64,000 bases of DNA from Callaeas wilsoni (lineage: Eukaryota > Chordata > Aves > Passeriformes > Callaeidae). Shown one piece after another: positions 11,901 through 25,000 of this stretch (position 1 is the first letter of the stretch; each line of letters begins with the position of its first letter). Under the pieces are notes generated by a model that saw only the letters and a program-made list of their open reading frames with translations, had not been told where the DNA came from and made no database searches. Location: contig VWPU01012591.1 of the NCBI GenBank assembly GCA_013398955.1, positions 41,813-105,812 on the forward strand. Direction: 5' to 3'. The position numbers and the translations under genes are program-made.

Positions 11901-13607
11901 AAAAAGGTAATAAGTTAAATGAATTCGTAGAATCTTTCTTTTATTTATCCTTCCCTCTTTTAAAATATGCTAGAAGTCCTGCTTGCTGAGGGTGATTGAC
12001 AACCAGCTTTGAAATCTTAGGAGGGTCTTGGTGACAAGGAAATGCCTTTTATCATCTCTTCGAAAATTCTCCCAAATTCGGCTCTCTCACCAGCATTTAT
12101 GGATGCTTAAGGGAAATTCAGAGCTTAACAGCTAAAAGCTTTGAAAACTCACCCCACTGTAAACCATCCCAGGCCCCTGAGAACCCCCATTTCTCACCAG
12201 TGTGTGCACAGTAGCATCCCCCTCATATCTCTATAGTAGCAGCAGGATGTGGGCTTAGGAAATATCTTCCTGTCATTGCTGTACTTCTTTTGAGTACAGT
12301 TATCACCTTAAATTAAAGCTCAAATTCCAGTACAGTTTCGTTCTACTACAGCTGTGGTATTAAGCACAGGAGTTGAGCATCAACAAAGTGCTGAAAAGGT
12401 GAAAAAGATCCCATAGAGGTCTAAAATCAATTCCCAGTGAAGTATTGTAACACACAGCTAATACTCCTGTAATGTTCCTGCTCTCACTCTGTTTGGTCTC
12501 AAATGAGGAAACAAAGCATGATTAGAAAGCAAGATTAATGTGCTGTGTGGATCATTTTCTTGAGCATTTTAAAGTTTTTGCAGCTCATTTCAGGCACATT
12601 TGGTTTTATATTTGACAAAAATAAGAAAATAGTAAGTTTTCTAAGTGATACAAAAAGCTCTTAATTCAATTACTGATATAAGCAAGATCCAGTCAGCAGT
12701 ATATACAATACTTACAGTACTTAACTATCAGAATTCCATAATTCTTTTTTCCATACTTTTATTTTAAGTAAAATAAAATGACTCCTTTTATTGAGAACTC
12801 CTTCTGCAACTTAAAATGCAGTAACTTAATGGTTTCTTAAAAATACCTTTATCCTGGTAGCTGCCTTTTGCAATTTAAAATAAAAGAAAAAAAAGGAAGT
12901 GTAAAGTTTCCCAACATTTTAGCTTTCTATTCTTTACTTAACCCTAACTGGTGAAAATGAACCATAAAAGATACTTTCCATCAAAAATTGCTTTCAGAAT
13001 AGGAACACAAAGCTTGATTCCTTTGCCTTGTTTTCACAGCAATTTTGAGTGCAAAGGATGCTCTGTTGGAGTGAGTCACTAATAAAGCAGCACAACAAGG
13101 ATTATGCGTGAACCATTTCAGTAGGGCACGAGTTAAATTTTCTGCCCATCTACTTCAGCGAGCTACATGAGCACAATTTGGTTATGTTGCAGCTGTTTAT
13201 ATATATATGTTAAATATTTATTATGGTGGATAATAGTAGTACTATAATAGTAGAAGTTAACATGTTTGGCATTTTACAGATGGAGAACTGAAGTACAGGG
13301 TAAAAAACAGATAACAAAGATTGCTGTGAATCTAGCACAGAAGTGCTCCTCCTCACAGAAAGCTTTCAGAGCAGTGTGGAGAAAAACTGAAACCAAGTAT
13401 TTTACAGCTAGTACTCTAGCCATTTCTTCTGTTGGTTTTTGAGGGTTTGGTTTTGTTTGTTTGTTTTTTAATTTTTATTTATTTATACTTCAAGCTTTTA
13501 AATTAGTATTAATCTAAAATTCACTTGAAATGAATACCACCAACAACATGAAAAACTCCCATATATATGCCCCCGCAGAATTTTCCAATATCATCAGCTT
13601 TGCAGTG

Positions 13608-13990
13608 GAAGAGAAGGAACAGAAAAAATAAAATATAGGGGCAGGAAAAAAACCACAAGGAATGAGGAAAAAAAAGGCAAAAGCAGAAAGTAGTGCAATG
13701 ATTCAGGAAAAAATAGTGGTTTGTTGTCAAACGAACAAAGAAGAGAAATAAAGAGAGAGAAGTTTAGTAGTTCTGTATAGAAAATGAGAAGAAGTGCAAA
13801 GAGAGAAATAAAGAACAGACAAGATGCAAGCAGGAATGAAAAATTACAAACAGGTAAAATAACAAAGCAAAAATGACAGGGGAAGAAAGGTGGAGGAATG
13901 GGAAAATAACATATGACATGCAAAAAAGTAGTTCAGATCTGAGAAAAAAGCAATGTCAACAGAGCAAAGAGATAAAAGAGAAATCATTGA
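13608..13990 (+). repeat. Purine-rich (A/G) low-complexity stretch
   Basis: Nearly 400 bases strongly biased to A and G on the plus strand, with loosely repeated motifs such as GAGAAATAAAGAGAG (about 13743) and GAGAGAAATAAAGAAC (about 13800). The opposite strand therefore shows long pyrimidine-rich open frames, which are compositional artefacts. Confidence 0.7.
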
Positions 13991-15988
13991 TGTCTGATGG
14001 GTGGGAATATCCATATTTGTAGGTGAAAATCTGCACAACCTAAAGAACACAGCTAGTTAAATTCCAGGAGAGGCAAGACATTTCCCACGATAAGCATTTA
14101 TTTTTACATTTATATTTAAGATTTATTGTTATTTTTCCTTTAGGTGAGAAGACAGTGGTAATTATTTATTCAGATCCTGCTGTTCCAAAGGACTTTGATT
14201 TCTCTCATCTATTCAGGCACTTTCTCTCCTTGACACACTGGCTCAGTGACTTGCTCTAGTAGAATGGACTGCCTTTCCTGCAGTATATTAAAGTATTTGT
14301 GTAAAAAGCATTCTAGAAAAATCAGATTTGTTTTGTTTTGAAACAACTTTACCAAATAAAAAGCAGCTAAAACCCAGGAAAAAAATCTATTATCCTCTCA
14401 GTTTGCAGGCGCACCTAACAGGTCAACAATAGAAGAAAATTATCTATGTATGGTCAAGAGCTCCTCTAAAACCTTTTAGATATTAGTGTCTGTAGAAAGT
14501 ATGCTTAGGAATGGTTCTCGTATCTTTTACAGAGCCAGCTCTCCAGAAAAAGAAAGGCAAAATAGACACTGTGAAATTACAGGAAATGGATATGCTTCGA
14601 AACCAAGGTATCTTTCCTTCACACACCCAGTAAGAGGGCTAAGAATTCACAGAAAAGGCACAGATTAAGCAGCAGGGAGCATGTCAGTCTGTTCCGCTCA
14701 CTCCAGCAAGGCCTCAAACAAGTTTCTCCAGGCATAAAGAAACACAATTATTCAAAACTAAATTTCTTGCACTTCTTTGCGGCGCTTCTGAGACCTCCCA
14801 CTGTCACAGATGAGCTGCTTTACTAGGCTTACATGTAATATACGATGTAGGTGTTGCTATGTTTCCATAGCTGTCATACAATTCACAAGATAGGTAATTT
14901 TCTGCATTTTGACAAGACTAAATGAATATGAGTCTGGCTGGTAAAGATATTTTCATTCAGCCACAGCACCAGCCAAAAGAGCTAAGCAAGAGCTTATGAG
15001 GATGAGAAAACAGTGACCAAGCTGCATAAGGGCTCCTAAGACTTACAGTGATGCTTCAGCCCACAGCAAACAGCAGGAGAGGAACTGGCCTTCCATGTCA
15101 TCCACCCAAACAAACAACAGCACTGAACTATCAAGGATCAGTCATTCTCAACACACTGAACTTCCCAAAACACTATCTGGAAAACCATGTTGTCATTGTC
15201 TTATATTCACAATAATAAACCAGCCATTGGGACAGAGTGAAAATATGCCTATCCATCAAAAATTTTTTTTCCATAGACCTTTCTTACACTAGTAAAAATT
15301 TATATACCTAATTTGAAATTACTGTTTGATGCTGCTTGCTGAATAAGAGACTTAAAGGTGGTGCACAGCAGTTAATTAGTAATCAAAGTCTGACAGCTAC
15401 AGCTGCAAAATGTTTGTATGATAATTTCAAAATTGAAAATGATTTATTTCGCTCTACATGAAATTAGTGTATGCTCATTAGAAAGTCAGCGATTATCCTG
15501 AAAAGTACTATGGGAACATTTCAGTAGCTGTGCTACAGCAGCAGAAAGTATACAACACATCTCCAGGCCAATTACCATCACACCCTTCCTCGTAATTTGG
15601 TGTTACTGAAGTTTTTAGATCTTAGCATTACAGTTGAAAACATATTCAGCAGAATGATGTTTAACATGGTTTACAGTCAGAACTTTGCTGCATCCTGCTT
15701 TAAATGCGTATGACCGACCAGTGTAGCACTTCCATTGTTAGAAACAAACAGACAAACAAAACCATCAACCAGCCCAAAAAAACACAAAAAAACCCAAACC
15801 CCACCACTAGCAATACTAAAAAAACAACCCTGAACCTAATCCCAAAGAAACAAATACAAGGAGCAAAAGAGAGCCAAAATACTTTGCTAACTGGTGACAT
15901 TCTACTGTAGTATCATTGAAATTTTTATTTCAACAAAATGAACACATCAAGACATATTTTTAGGTTAAAAGCATCCTAAAAATAGTTT

Positions 15989-16031
15989 ACACACACACAT
16001 ATGTAAACACATATATATACATACACACACT
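15989..16031. repeat. (CA)n/(TA)n microsatellite
   Basis: Runs of AC, then ATATGTAAACAC, then TATATATAC and a final ACACACAC. An imperfect dinucleotide repeat in intron 4. Confidence 0.85.
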
Positions 16032-19000
16032 CCTCCGATGGCCATGTACCAGTAACAGGAACCATTTAAGGTTTATGAAATATTAAATATAATTAAGATT
16101 ACAGTGAGGAAGTAATGTGCATTACAAAATGCTGATGTTAGACAGCAAATATTGACCTTTAAAATTTAACAAGTGAAAGAGCCTTAATTTGCTTGTTATT
16201 CAAACTTTAACAATAAGTATGATAGCTTAGATAGCAAAAAAAAAACCCAACCCAAACCACAACCCCACAGCATTTGCCATCACTTCGCATTAACATTTTG
16301 ACCAGTCAACAATTCAGCAGTGATGAAATGTGCAGTTTGATTCAAAGTAAGACAAGGCTATTTAAATAAATCAAAATAAGAAATGGTTATTGAAACATTA
16401 GAATTTTGATAAGCGATCACAGCTGCACTAGAATTAGTTTCTATAGCAACAGAGGTAATAATGTGGAGAATTGCACTGCAATACAAGATGGATTCCTTAC
16501 AAACACTGATGTTCAAATAGAAAACTTTAAAATTATTCATTGTATTAAATATTTTTATTAAAATGGTTACTCAAATATCCTATATCTTGTACTTCATACG
16601 TTGCTCTATTTTTGTTCTCTGGTAATTAATTCTAGTCCATCCATTCAAGTTTGCACACTTTTCTCCATTGCTTACCTTCCTATTTTAAAATTAATTAAAG
16701 TGACTTATTCTGAAAAATACTGGATCTTTAACCTCAAATGAATCTGCATTTTCAACTTGTTTGTTATCCCTACATAGAAGCACACATTACATTTATTTTT
16801 CCAGCAGTGCCCTTGTGAGACAGGAGAGAATGCTTTGCACATGCTATTCATAAGAAGCTGCATCACAGCCATAAGAATTAACATCACTATGGAACTTCAG
16901 AAACTTACAGTCATATGAGACTTGCAGGAGCTTTTATCAGTGTGCATTCTCATGTCCTAAGCATGATTAAGAAACCATTGCAAATCTATTAGTATTCATG
17001 GACTGAATACCCATAAAATGGTAAGATAAAAGCCTTTCATCTGAGCACATCTTTAGATTTCAAGTGTTGCTCATTCCTAACACCAAGAATTATTGTTTCA
17101 TTGCATCATCCCTGATTCCGGCTATTTTTGGCAACTAATTAAAAGCATATGCCTGAACCTTTTATGTATTTTGCCCTTATAATGAGACCTATTACTCTGG
17201 CTTATTCTATCCTTTTGAGTTCCAAAGTATCTTTCGAGTTACCATGGATACAAGTGATATGCCTTCTCCCACAACTGCTTTGTGTGCCTTATCGAACACC
17301 AGAAAACTGGCACAGTAGGAATCTGAGCCATCTATACAGGATGAATATCTAAACCCTTCAAGTGTTTGTTTTCCTCTTCCTTCCCCCCCCAAAAAAAACA
17401 AAATCAAGTATACCATATACTACCATTTGTAATGAAATAAACAAGCGGGTTCTTTTCCATCTGAAACCCAGTACTTTCGCTCAAAAACAAAATGAAGAAA
17501 GGTACAGACATTAATTTAATCTGACCAACACTGAAACAGTGTTGAAATGAAAATGGGAGTATGCAGAATCATTCTGAGTCTGCTGTTTATTTTGAGTTGA
17601 CAGAGTTTAAGTGTTTCTACATCAATACATCCATAGAAGATGTAAAACACAGTAAATCTCGATAAGCATTTCTGAAAGGATTTGCAGAAACATTGCATGC
17701 AACTCTGAGATTATGCATAAACTAGAGTAAATAGAACTCCCCTAAACTCCCTCTTTATATCAATTTCTTATGGACATTTTCAAATGCAGATTGCTTTGCA
17801 ACAAGCTGGGAATAATTTGTACTAATTCAGTGTAGAAGAGGGCAGTTAAACAGATTTTTCCCATTATGTTTTTGTATTCTGACCTCTTCTTAAAAACAAA
17901 AGACTCTCACTGAGACAGCAAAATTTACACAGTATTCAAAAACCAAGTGCTGATAGCATAATCTGAATTTATGTGTGAAAAGTAAAGGGGAATAACCAGA
18001 AGGAAAAACAAATTATTGCAATACGAACTTGATAGAGACTCAGAACTGTCTCCCAACTTTCAATGCATTAAATCATTGGAAAGACATCAACTGCATCAAT
18101 GAGTGTCACAATGGCAACTAAGAGCAAGAAAGACAGTGAAGAATGAGTGGACAAATGCCTCTTGTCTCTTTTCCTCAGTTATCTAAAGTTCTCTAAGTAT
18201 TACAACAAAACACTCAACAAAAATATATTTGGCTTCTTCACATCCACAGGCTCAAACCTGCTTTAAAATACAGAGATTTTGAAGTATATAATATCTGAGC
18301 CAGAGACATTGATGCATAAACCTCAGACTCTTACCCTTGCTTGTATTATGAAATAATTGTATCATTCTGCAAGTTTTCCACATGCATATATGAAGTAAAG
18401 AAATGTTAAATATTTTCATTTTTCTAACAGTGTCAATGTAGCCTAGACTTCTCATTACCCGGATTTTTTTCAACTTCTAAATTTAACTTCTAATTGTCTC
18501 AAACTTCCCTTTTGGGGACAAAAAAATCCACATAATGTTTTTACTGTGAACTTTCAACTAGAATGAAATTTCACTTCTTTTTTTTGTCCCCTGAAAATTT
18601 CTTTTAAAAGTAACTGAAAGCTAGAGAACAAGGAAAAGGAACTCAAAATTGACTCCTACATTGTGGCACTTACACTAAGTCATCTGTACTACCAAAATAT
18701 TATAGCTCTGCAGTTTTATGTCAGAACCACTTACAAAAAAATGAGCATCTGGAAGAGTGGAGACATTTACAGAATGGCTCCATACTCAGACCATTACATT
18801 CACTGTTACACATGCTATTATTTCTCCTCTGTATAATATTCTCCTGGATCATCTTCACTGTGCACAAAAACACGCAAGAGATTCCCCCAGTCCTCTCTGA
18901 GAAGAATTAAGGTGCAAAGTAGTCTTTTTTTAAGAAATAACTACCATTGTCACCATCCCTCTAAAGTTCTTCCTTTTCAAAATATTGAAGTTCTCTGGAA

Positions 19001-21926
19001 ATTGCCACCGTAGTTCCCTTGACCTCTGTGGCCAACAGATTGCCTTTAACACTTATGACAACTACTGTTGCTATTTCAAAAGATTTCCTTCTTCTAAAGT
19101 GCCTTCTCTTTATAGGAAAGAAATGGCGCCAGGACAAGCAGATGATTGAGAGCAGTGGTTCTTATTGCCAGTGAAAGGAATTTTGCTCTGAAAACAGACA
19201 AGATAACTATTATCAAATAGCAGGATGATGAGTTTCTCTGAAGGAGAGCATTAGATGCTCGTCTCTTAACAGATTAACTTCTCCTCAGTTAAGAGGGAAA
19301 ATGACCATCAACACAAAGCATTTTTTCAAATTTTACCAGTACTACCCAAGAATTATCTGCTGGCCAAATTTGTGTGGATATACAATCAATGAACCAAGAG
19401 TTGAGAGGAAAAGAAAAAAAAAATATCAGAGCAGTATAATCAACTTCACAATCAAGAATAGCTTTTAAGTCATACATTTACTTGCAAAAATTTCATGGGA
19501 TTATTGCTATATTAAGATGTAAGTAAATGAACATTGCAAAGTCCAAGGAAAAGACATCATTATTCTCTCTCATTCTTATAACCTAAAAATTGTTCCATTC
19601 TGGCATTATGTACAGCATTTAACAAAGCCAAATACAAAAGATTCCAAGCAAAATAATTTTGAGAAGGTGGGTACAAACTAATGCAAAATTAGACTAGTTT
19701 TCTGGTTTGTATCCATTAGATGTTGAAAATAAGTGCAATAGTACTTTTTCGATTTTCATTCAACTTATCAAATTGCCACAAATGCTACAGATGCAACGGA
19801 AACACTTGGAAATACAATAAATCTTTATAAAATGTAAGATAGATAGCACTACTTTTCACTCCAGAGGACTGGGTTTTTTTCTCTTAAAATTCACAGGAAC
19901 TTGGGAAAAATTCTGAAAAGATACTATCTGTTTTTTAATCTTGCTAGGACAGAGCTGAGGATTTAAAAACAAAGTTTCAGAAGTCATTATTTCTACTACC
20001 AAACTACTGACTGCTAAATCACAGGGATAACCAAACAACTGATCAGTTATAACCATGAAAGCCACAGAAAGTTTGAGCAAAATCAAGTAAGATTCCAAAT
20101 CATATCTTCCTTGAAGATATGAAGAAATTAGCCTGATCCCTAGAGTAAGTCTCAACCAATTTAAACCAGAACAGATACAATCCCTCTTTTTTTTGCCAAA
20201 AGTTGCGGAGTTGGTCCTGGCCTTTTGGTTCCGAGTGTGTTTGCTGGTACAGATCTCAATGCTTTGCAGCATCGTGTCACCTGTTCAAGTCACACACATC
20301 AGCTGTATTTGTTCGGGCTGAGCAGTTTCAAAGGAAAGAAAATCACACCTGAAGTCAGCCTCTTGAAGACATGAACCTTTTGTAGTTTCATTCTCCAAGA
20401 TTTGGATTTTTCAGATACACATGCTCTTATCAGCTCTATTTTTAACCTGCCGCTCATATAGGATACTTAAAATTCTGAACATGTTTACATTATCCATCCA
20501 GCAGGCTAATGGAACTGCATACCAGACAGTCATGCATAATTCAAATCAATATCCTCAGGCTTGCAACTCTAAGTCAAAGCTGCCTTTAAATAAGCTGGGT
20601 GTGACTTTAACATGAATAAAATGTATCTAATTTTTAACCTTTATCTGACAAATTGATATATTTGCAAAGGAATGTAATAAAACTTCTTTAAAAATTAAAA
20701 CAATTAGGAAATCATGAAAATCGAAAATCTTTTACAAAATACTTTTAAGAACAAGATTTAGAATGGTTCAACAAGACTGAAACTAAAGGTCAAAATGGAG
20801 AGCTGGGTCATTTGTATTTTTTTTTCCAAGCAAATTGTACAGATATATACACAAAAACACATGCTGCTGAATTATTAAGTGATGAGAAGGTGAATGCAGC
20901 AGGATTTCCTATTTACAAATTTAAAGATCAAGCTTTAATTGAATTGAGCCTAGGTGAGCACACAGAAAATCTTATACCCAGTTAAGCATGTCTGCTAGCT
21001 TCTCTCAAAGGACCAGAATCAGAATTTCCATAATAAAATAATTTTCCCTATGAGTTTTCTTATGTGCTTTCCTGAGACCATGATTCCTTCATAGCAGATA
21101 ACCTTCAGCTGCACTGAAAGGACCAGAAGCATGGCAATGACATTAGCTAAGGATCTATTTGCAGCTTGTAAATACAGAATCAATCCCACCCCCAAAAAAC
21201 CCAAACCCAAAAGCTCACCACAAACCAAAAACATTACTTCAAATTGTATAATGTGTCATGCTTACCCCTTTCTCCAAGGAAAAAATTCCAATAATTCCTA
21301 AACGTTAGGATAACTTTATAAGACAAAAGTATTCCAAGAAGCAAATAAGAACTTATTTTTCAAGAAAACAAATTACAGATCTTTGCCTCCACAGAAGTTA
21401 GACACAATTTCATATTGTTTACTCAGATACAATATAGTCTCAAATAATATACTCAAAGTAGCTATGAAAATAGTTATCCTAACAATAAAATACATTTTAT
21501 CAGATTAAAATGGTAACATTGTTCAACCTGTGTAAGGACAAAATATTCATTAAACCATTCCAAGAGAATACTTACAATATAGTTATAGCATGTCTATGAC
21601 ATTGATACATATGCATAAGGAAAATAATCTACATTAGGTAACAAAACAGGAAAAGCGTTCAGTTACAAAAAAAGCCCTGTTGTTCTTCTTTTACCAAGAA
21701 GGTTAAAAGGTAATGGGATCAGAATATAAACAAACAGTCCTAATGCTAACATGTCCTTAACCTACAGGGAAAAGGCACAACTGGGAGGCGAACTTTGGTT
21801 TCAGACTAGAGTTAAAAATCTTTTGATTTGAACCTTTAAAGGTAAGAAGAATGCTCCATTTACCCACAGCTGCTATGGAGGAAGAATAGGTGAGACAGTC
21901 TTTTGTAATATTCTTATGTAAAGTTT

Positions 21927-22057
21927 AAGATCAGGTTGGACGGGGCCTTGGGCAACCTGATCTAGTGGGTGGAATCTTTGCCCAAGACAGGGGTTTGGAA
22001 TCAGATGATCTGTAAGGGCCCTTCCAACTCAAAACATTCTATGATTCCATTCTATGA
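21927..22057 (+). mobile_element. CR1 LINE fragment with intact 3' terminus
   Basis: Plus-strand CR1 3' end: GATCAGGTTGGACGGGGCCT, GGCAACCTGATCTAGTGGG, then AAGGGCCCTTCCAACTC and the terminal ATTCTATGATTCC ATTCTATGA octamer-type tail. It is about 130 bp, truncated at the 5' side, and in antisense orientation to SYT14. Confidence 0.92.
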
Positions 22058-25000
22058 AAGCTGTTCTAGTTTTTAGTTCTCATATTTACCTAAACTGCTC
22101 CATTGCACTAATCAAGCAGCATGACTGTTCTCAGGAGGTAAGTAGAGTACTGGGTAAAATTCTTTTTTCCAGTGTACCGAATAATGTCTACACAGAGATT
22201 TACAGTCTACTGTTCAATCCTGTTTCTTAGTCACTCCTTCCATGATAGAGCCATGAACTCAGAATCAGCAAAAGCCCTTGGTTCATCAAGGAAATGATTT
22301 CTTCTGCTGATACAGTACTATTTCTTGTGTTTATACCACAAAACAGTCCTACATTTTATGAATGTAGAGCATCTATTTTAAATGCAAACTATTTCAGTCA
22401 CAAAATACATCTGTGAACTTTTCCAAGTTAATGATCTTCTCATAAATTCCAGATTCAAATAGATAAGAGAGCTAATAAAACAGTAAGTTTACAATAAAAT
22501 GGAAACTTTCCTGTTATCATTAATGTACGATTTACATCACTTCAGAAATATCACATTGCTAAGGATGACTTTCTTCAAAGTCTTCACATCAATGCAAAGG
22601 GTATTTCTTCAAAGACTTCAAAATGCTGGCAGGAGGAACCTAATTTGAGAGATTGCTTTGCTCACTTGTGCACATCACGAAAAAAAGCCCTTTCCTGTTG
22701 GAAGACAGTTTTTCCTCCTCTTTGGAGTTGGTCTAGCTGGAAAAGGAATTTTTCTGTGGAAAATCTTGTCATCAGTCCTAACTCTGAGTTTTTTTACTAG
22801 GTTTCTTCTCTCAGCAGTCGATGATACACATACTTTAACAGCATCTTTTTTTCCCAACATCTCTGCTGCTCATTACAGGGTAAACCCATGATTTCAGAAT
22901 TACCCAGATTCATTCTATCAAGCACGTCTATGTGTTTCCTTTGGTTGAAAAGACTGTGCACAACTTTGATATCATCTATCTAGCTTTTAAACTCATAAGT
23001 CCTCAATGTAAATCCATTCTCTTTCAAACTGTGTTTCAACTCAGACATGGATCTCCTTTGCATTTAAATCCCTTGTTTATGTCTTGCCCCCTCCATAATA
23101 CTCCTCAAGAAAATTACATGACTAATATTGAATTGCACATGTACTTTCTACCCCCATCTGTGAATTCAGCCTATCCCAGGACTGTAAAGAAGAATTTGTA
23201 AACATTATGCATGTCTGCTATTCATACATGTAAAGAAGCTAACCTCAACACAATCGTAGCCCAATTACTTACAAAAAAAGTTCCCGTGTATCAGGAACTT
23301 CTCATAAGACAAAGGGTTACACTTTCTCAGGAAGAAAAAAAGATGAATTGTGTAAAACTGAATAAAACACAGAGCAAGAGTTAATCTTTAAATCACCTTA
23401 GTCTCTGCAATGCTCAGTTGAGTATATTTTGCGGAAACATGCATCATAATTTCAAGCACTTAAGAGAACTGTCTTCCACTATTACAGAAGAACAACAGAG
23501 GTCTGTCATAATGCACTAGGAAGCTACTTGGAAACTCAAAAAAAATCGCACTAAACCCCAAGCAAAACCCTCACTAAAGAAAAACCACAAGAAAACCCAA
23601 ATGCACAGCATTGCAAACAGTAAGTAGAAAGTATTGCAAATCAAGTTAGTTCTAGACACTATTCTGCAGGTCCTTGAATTACAAAAGTCTCTTTTTTACT
23701 GAACTATCTTTACATATTCCCTTGATATAGCAATGGATTCACCAGCCACACTCCTCAGAAGCTTCAAAATCACAAGATAGTGTCATTCTCCGATTTTTAA
23801 GGGCCTGGAGCCAATGAAGACTCATTTCAATTAACCAGAGGAGGCAGACACACATGATCAGGAATCAGAAATTTGTATCATTAGTATTGCATCACTGCAC
23901 TCTCCTGTACTACAAGAAGATTTTTAATTACTCCTAGAATAAAAAATGTCAGGGGTAGATGCCCACATAATAGGAAAACAAGCATAAGGAAGCTGGACCA
24001 ATTAAAGAAATACTGTAACTAAAAAATCCCTCAAAATCTCCAAAAAGTGTGTCAAGAACATCAATTGATGGTTCACAAGTACTACCAGATAAGATACATG
24101 AGTATGAATATCTGGAGTATTCACAGCTGCAACATGACTCAGCCTTCAAAATACACTCTGAAGCATTTAGAAATACTGCTCTGAAGGCATCTTAAGACTT
24201 GTCTTAAATCTCTTCACTAAAGACCTTTTCAAAGTATCTTGAATGTACTATCTGAAGCCCTAAGCCTATCCAAAGTTGCAGGACAAAGAGTATTTACTTC
24301 CAATAAGTGTTACACCAGAGAAATCTCATAGGTAATCTGGTAAAGACACGTCAGAAAAAAGTGGGTGGCCACCTTCTTCCTAAATACTCTTTTCATTGAA
24401 TTTATTCATTTCTTTAAGGCCCATTAGAGGAAAAACAAGAGAAATAACTATTTATGATTGAATGTCCAACTGAACTTTCAGTCCTCCAGTTTGAATACCA
24501 GCACACAGTTCTTTTCCATGTCAGACATCTTTTTTGCCCGTAATTCTTAGCATCTGAAATGTAGGGAGAGACCAATTTTGAAAGAACTTTGTGGCTTTAT
24601 TTTGCTGAACACAGTACAGCCATACAGAGGCCCTCACTCTAATTTCAAAACAGTAAGTTTTCATTCACACTTGGCTTGAAAACAGATCTACTTACATGCA
24701 AGGAATAATGATAGAAACTAAACTGCAAAACATGCAAAATCATGGAATTCACCGAGTGATCAATTCTTCCTCTCTCAGCCCATCCAACGGCTTTCACCTC
24801 AGCTTGGTAAGTCTGAAGAAGAAGGATCCTACTTCACAGAATGTATTTATCAATGAAAACTCACCAGGCTGCTTAAACAGCCTGGGGAGATTCACCCCTA
24901 TACCAGTTCTGAGGTGCTTGTGAAAGAGCTTTTAGTGTTTACGTTGGAAACATACTGAGAGGAAATCTCTATATATACTTTAAGTAATTCAGTGAGGCGA

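Noticed and set aside
18516..18586. Short inverted repeat with GGGGACAAAAAAA arms
   Set aside because: The match is about 13 bp, mostly homopolymer, with a 40-nt-plus spacer; chance is a sufficient explanation.
19856..20272. 138-codon open frame on the minus strand in intron 4
   Set aside because: Composition like the surrounding intron, no domain, and an exon here would interrupt the well-supported exon 4 to exon 5 junction.
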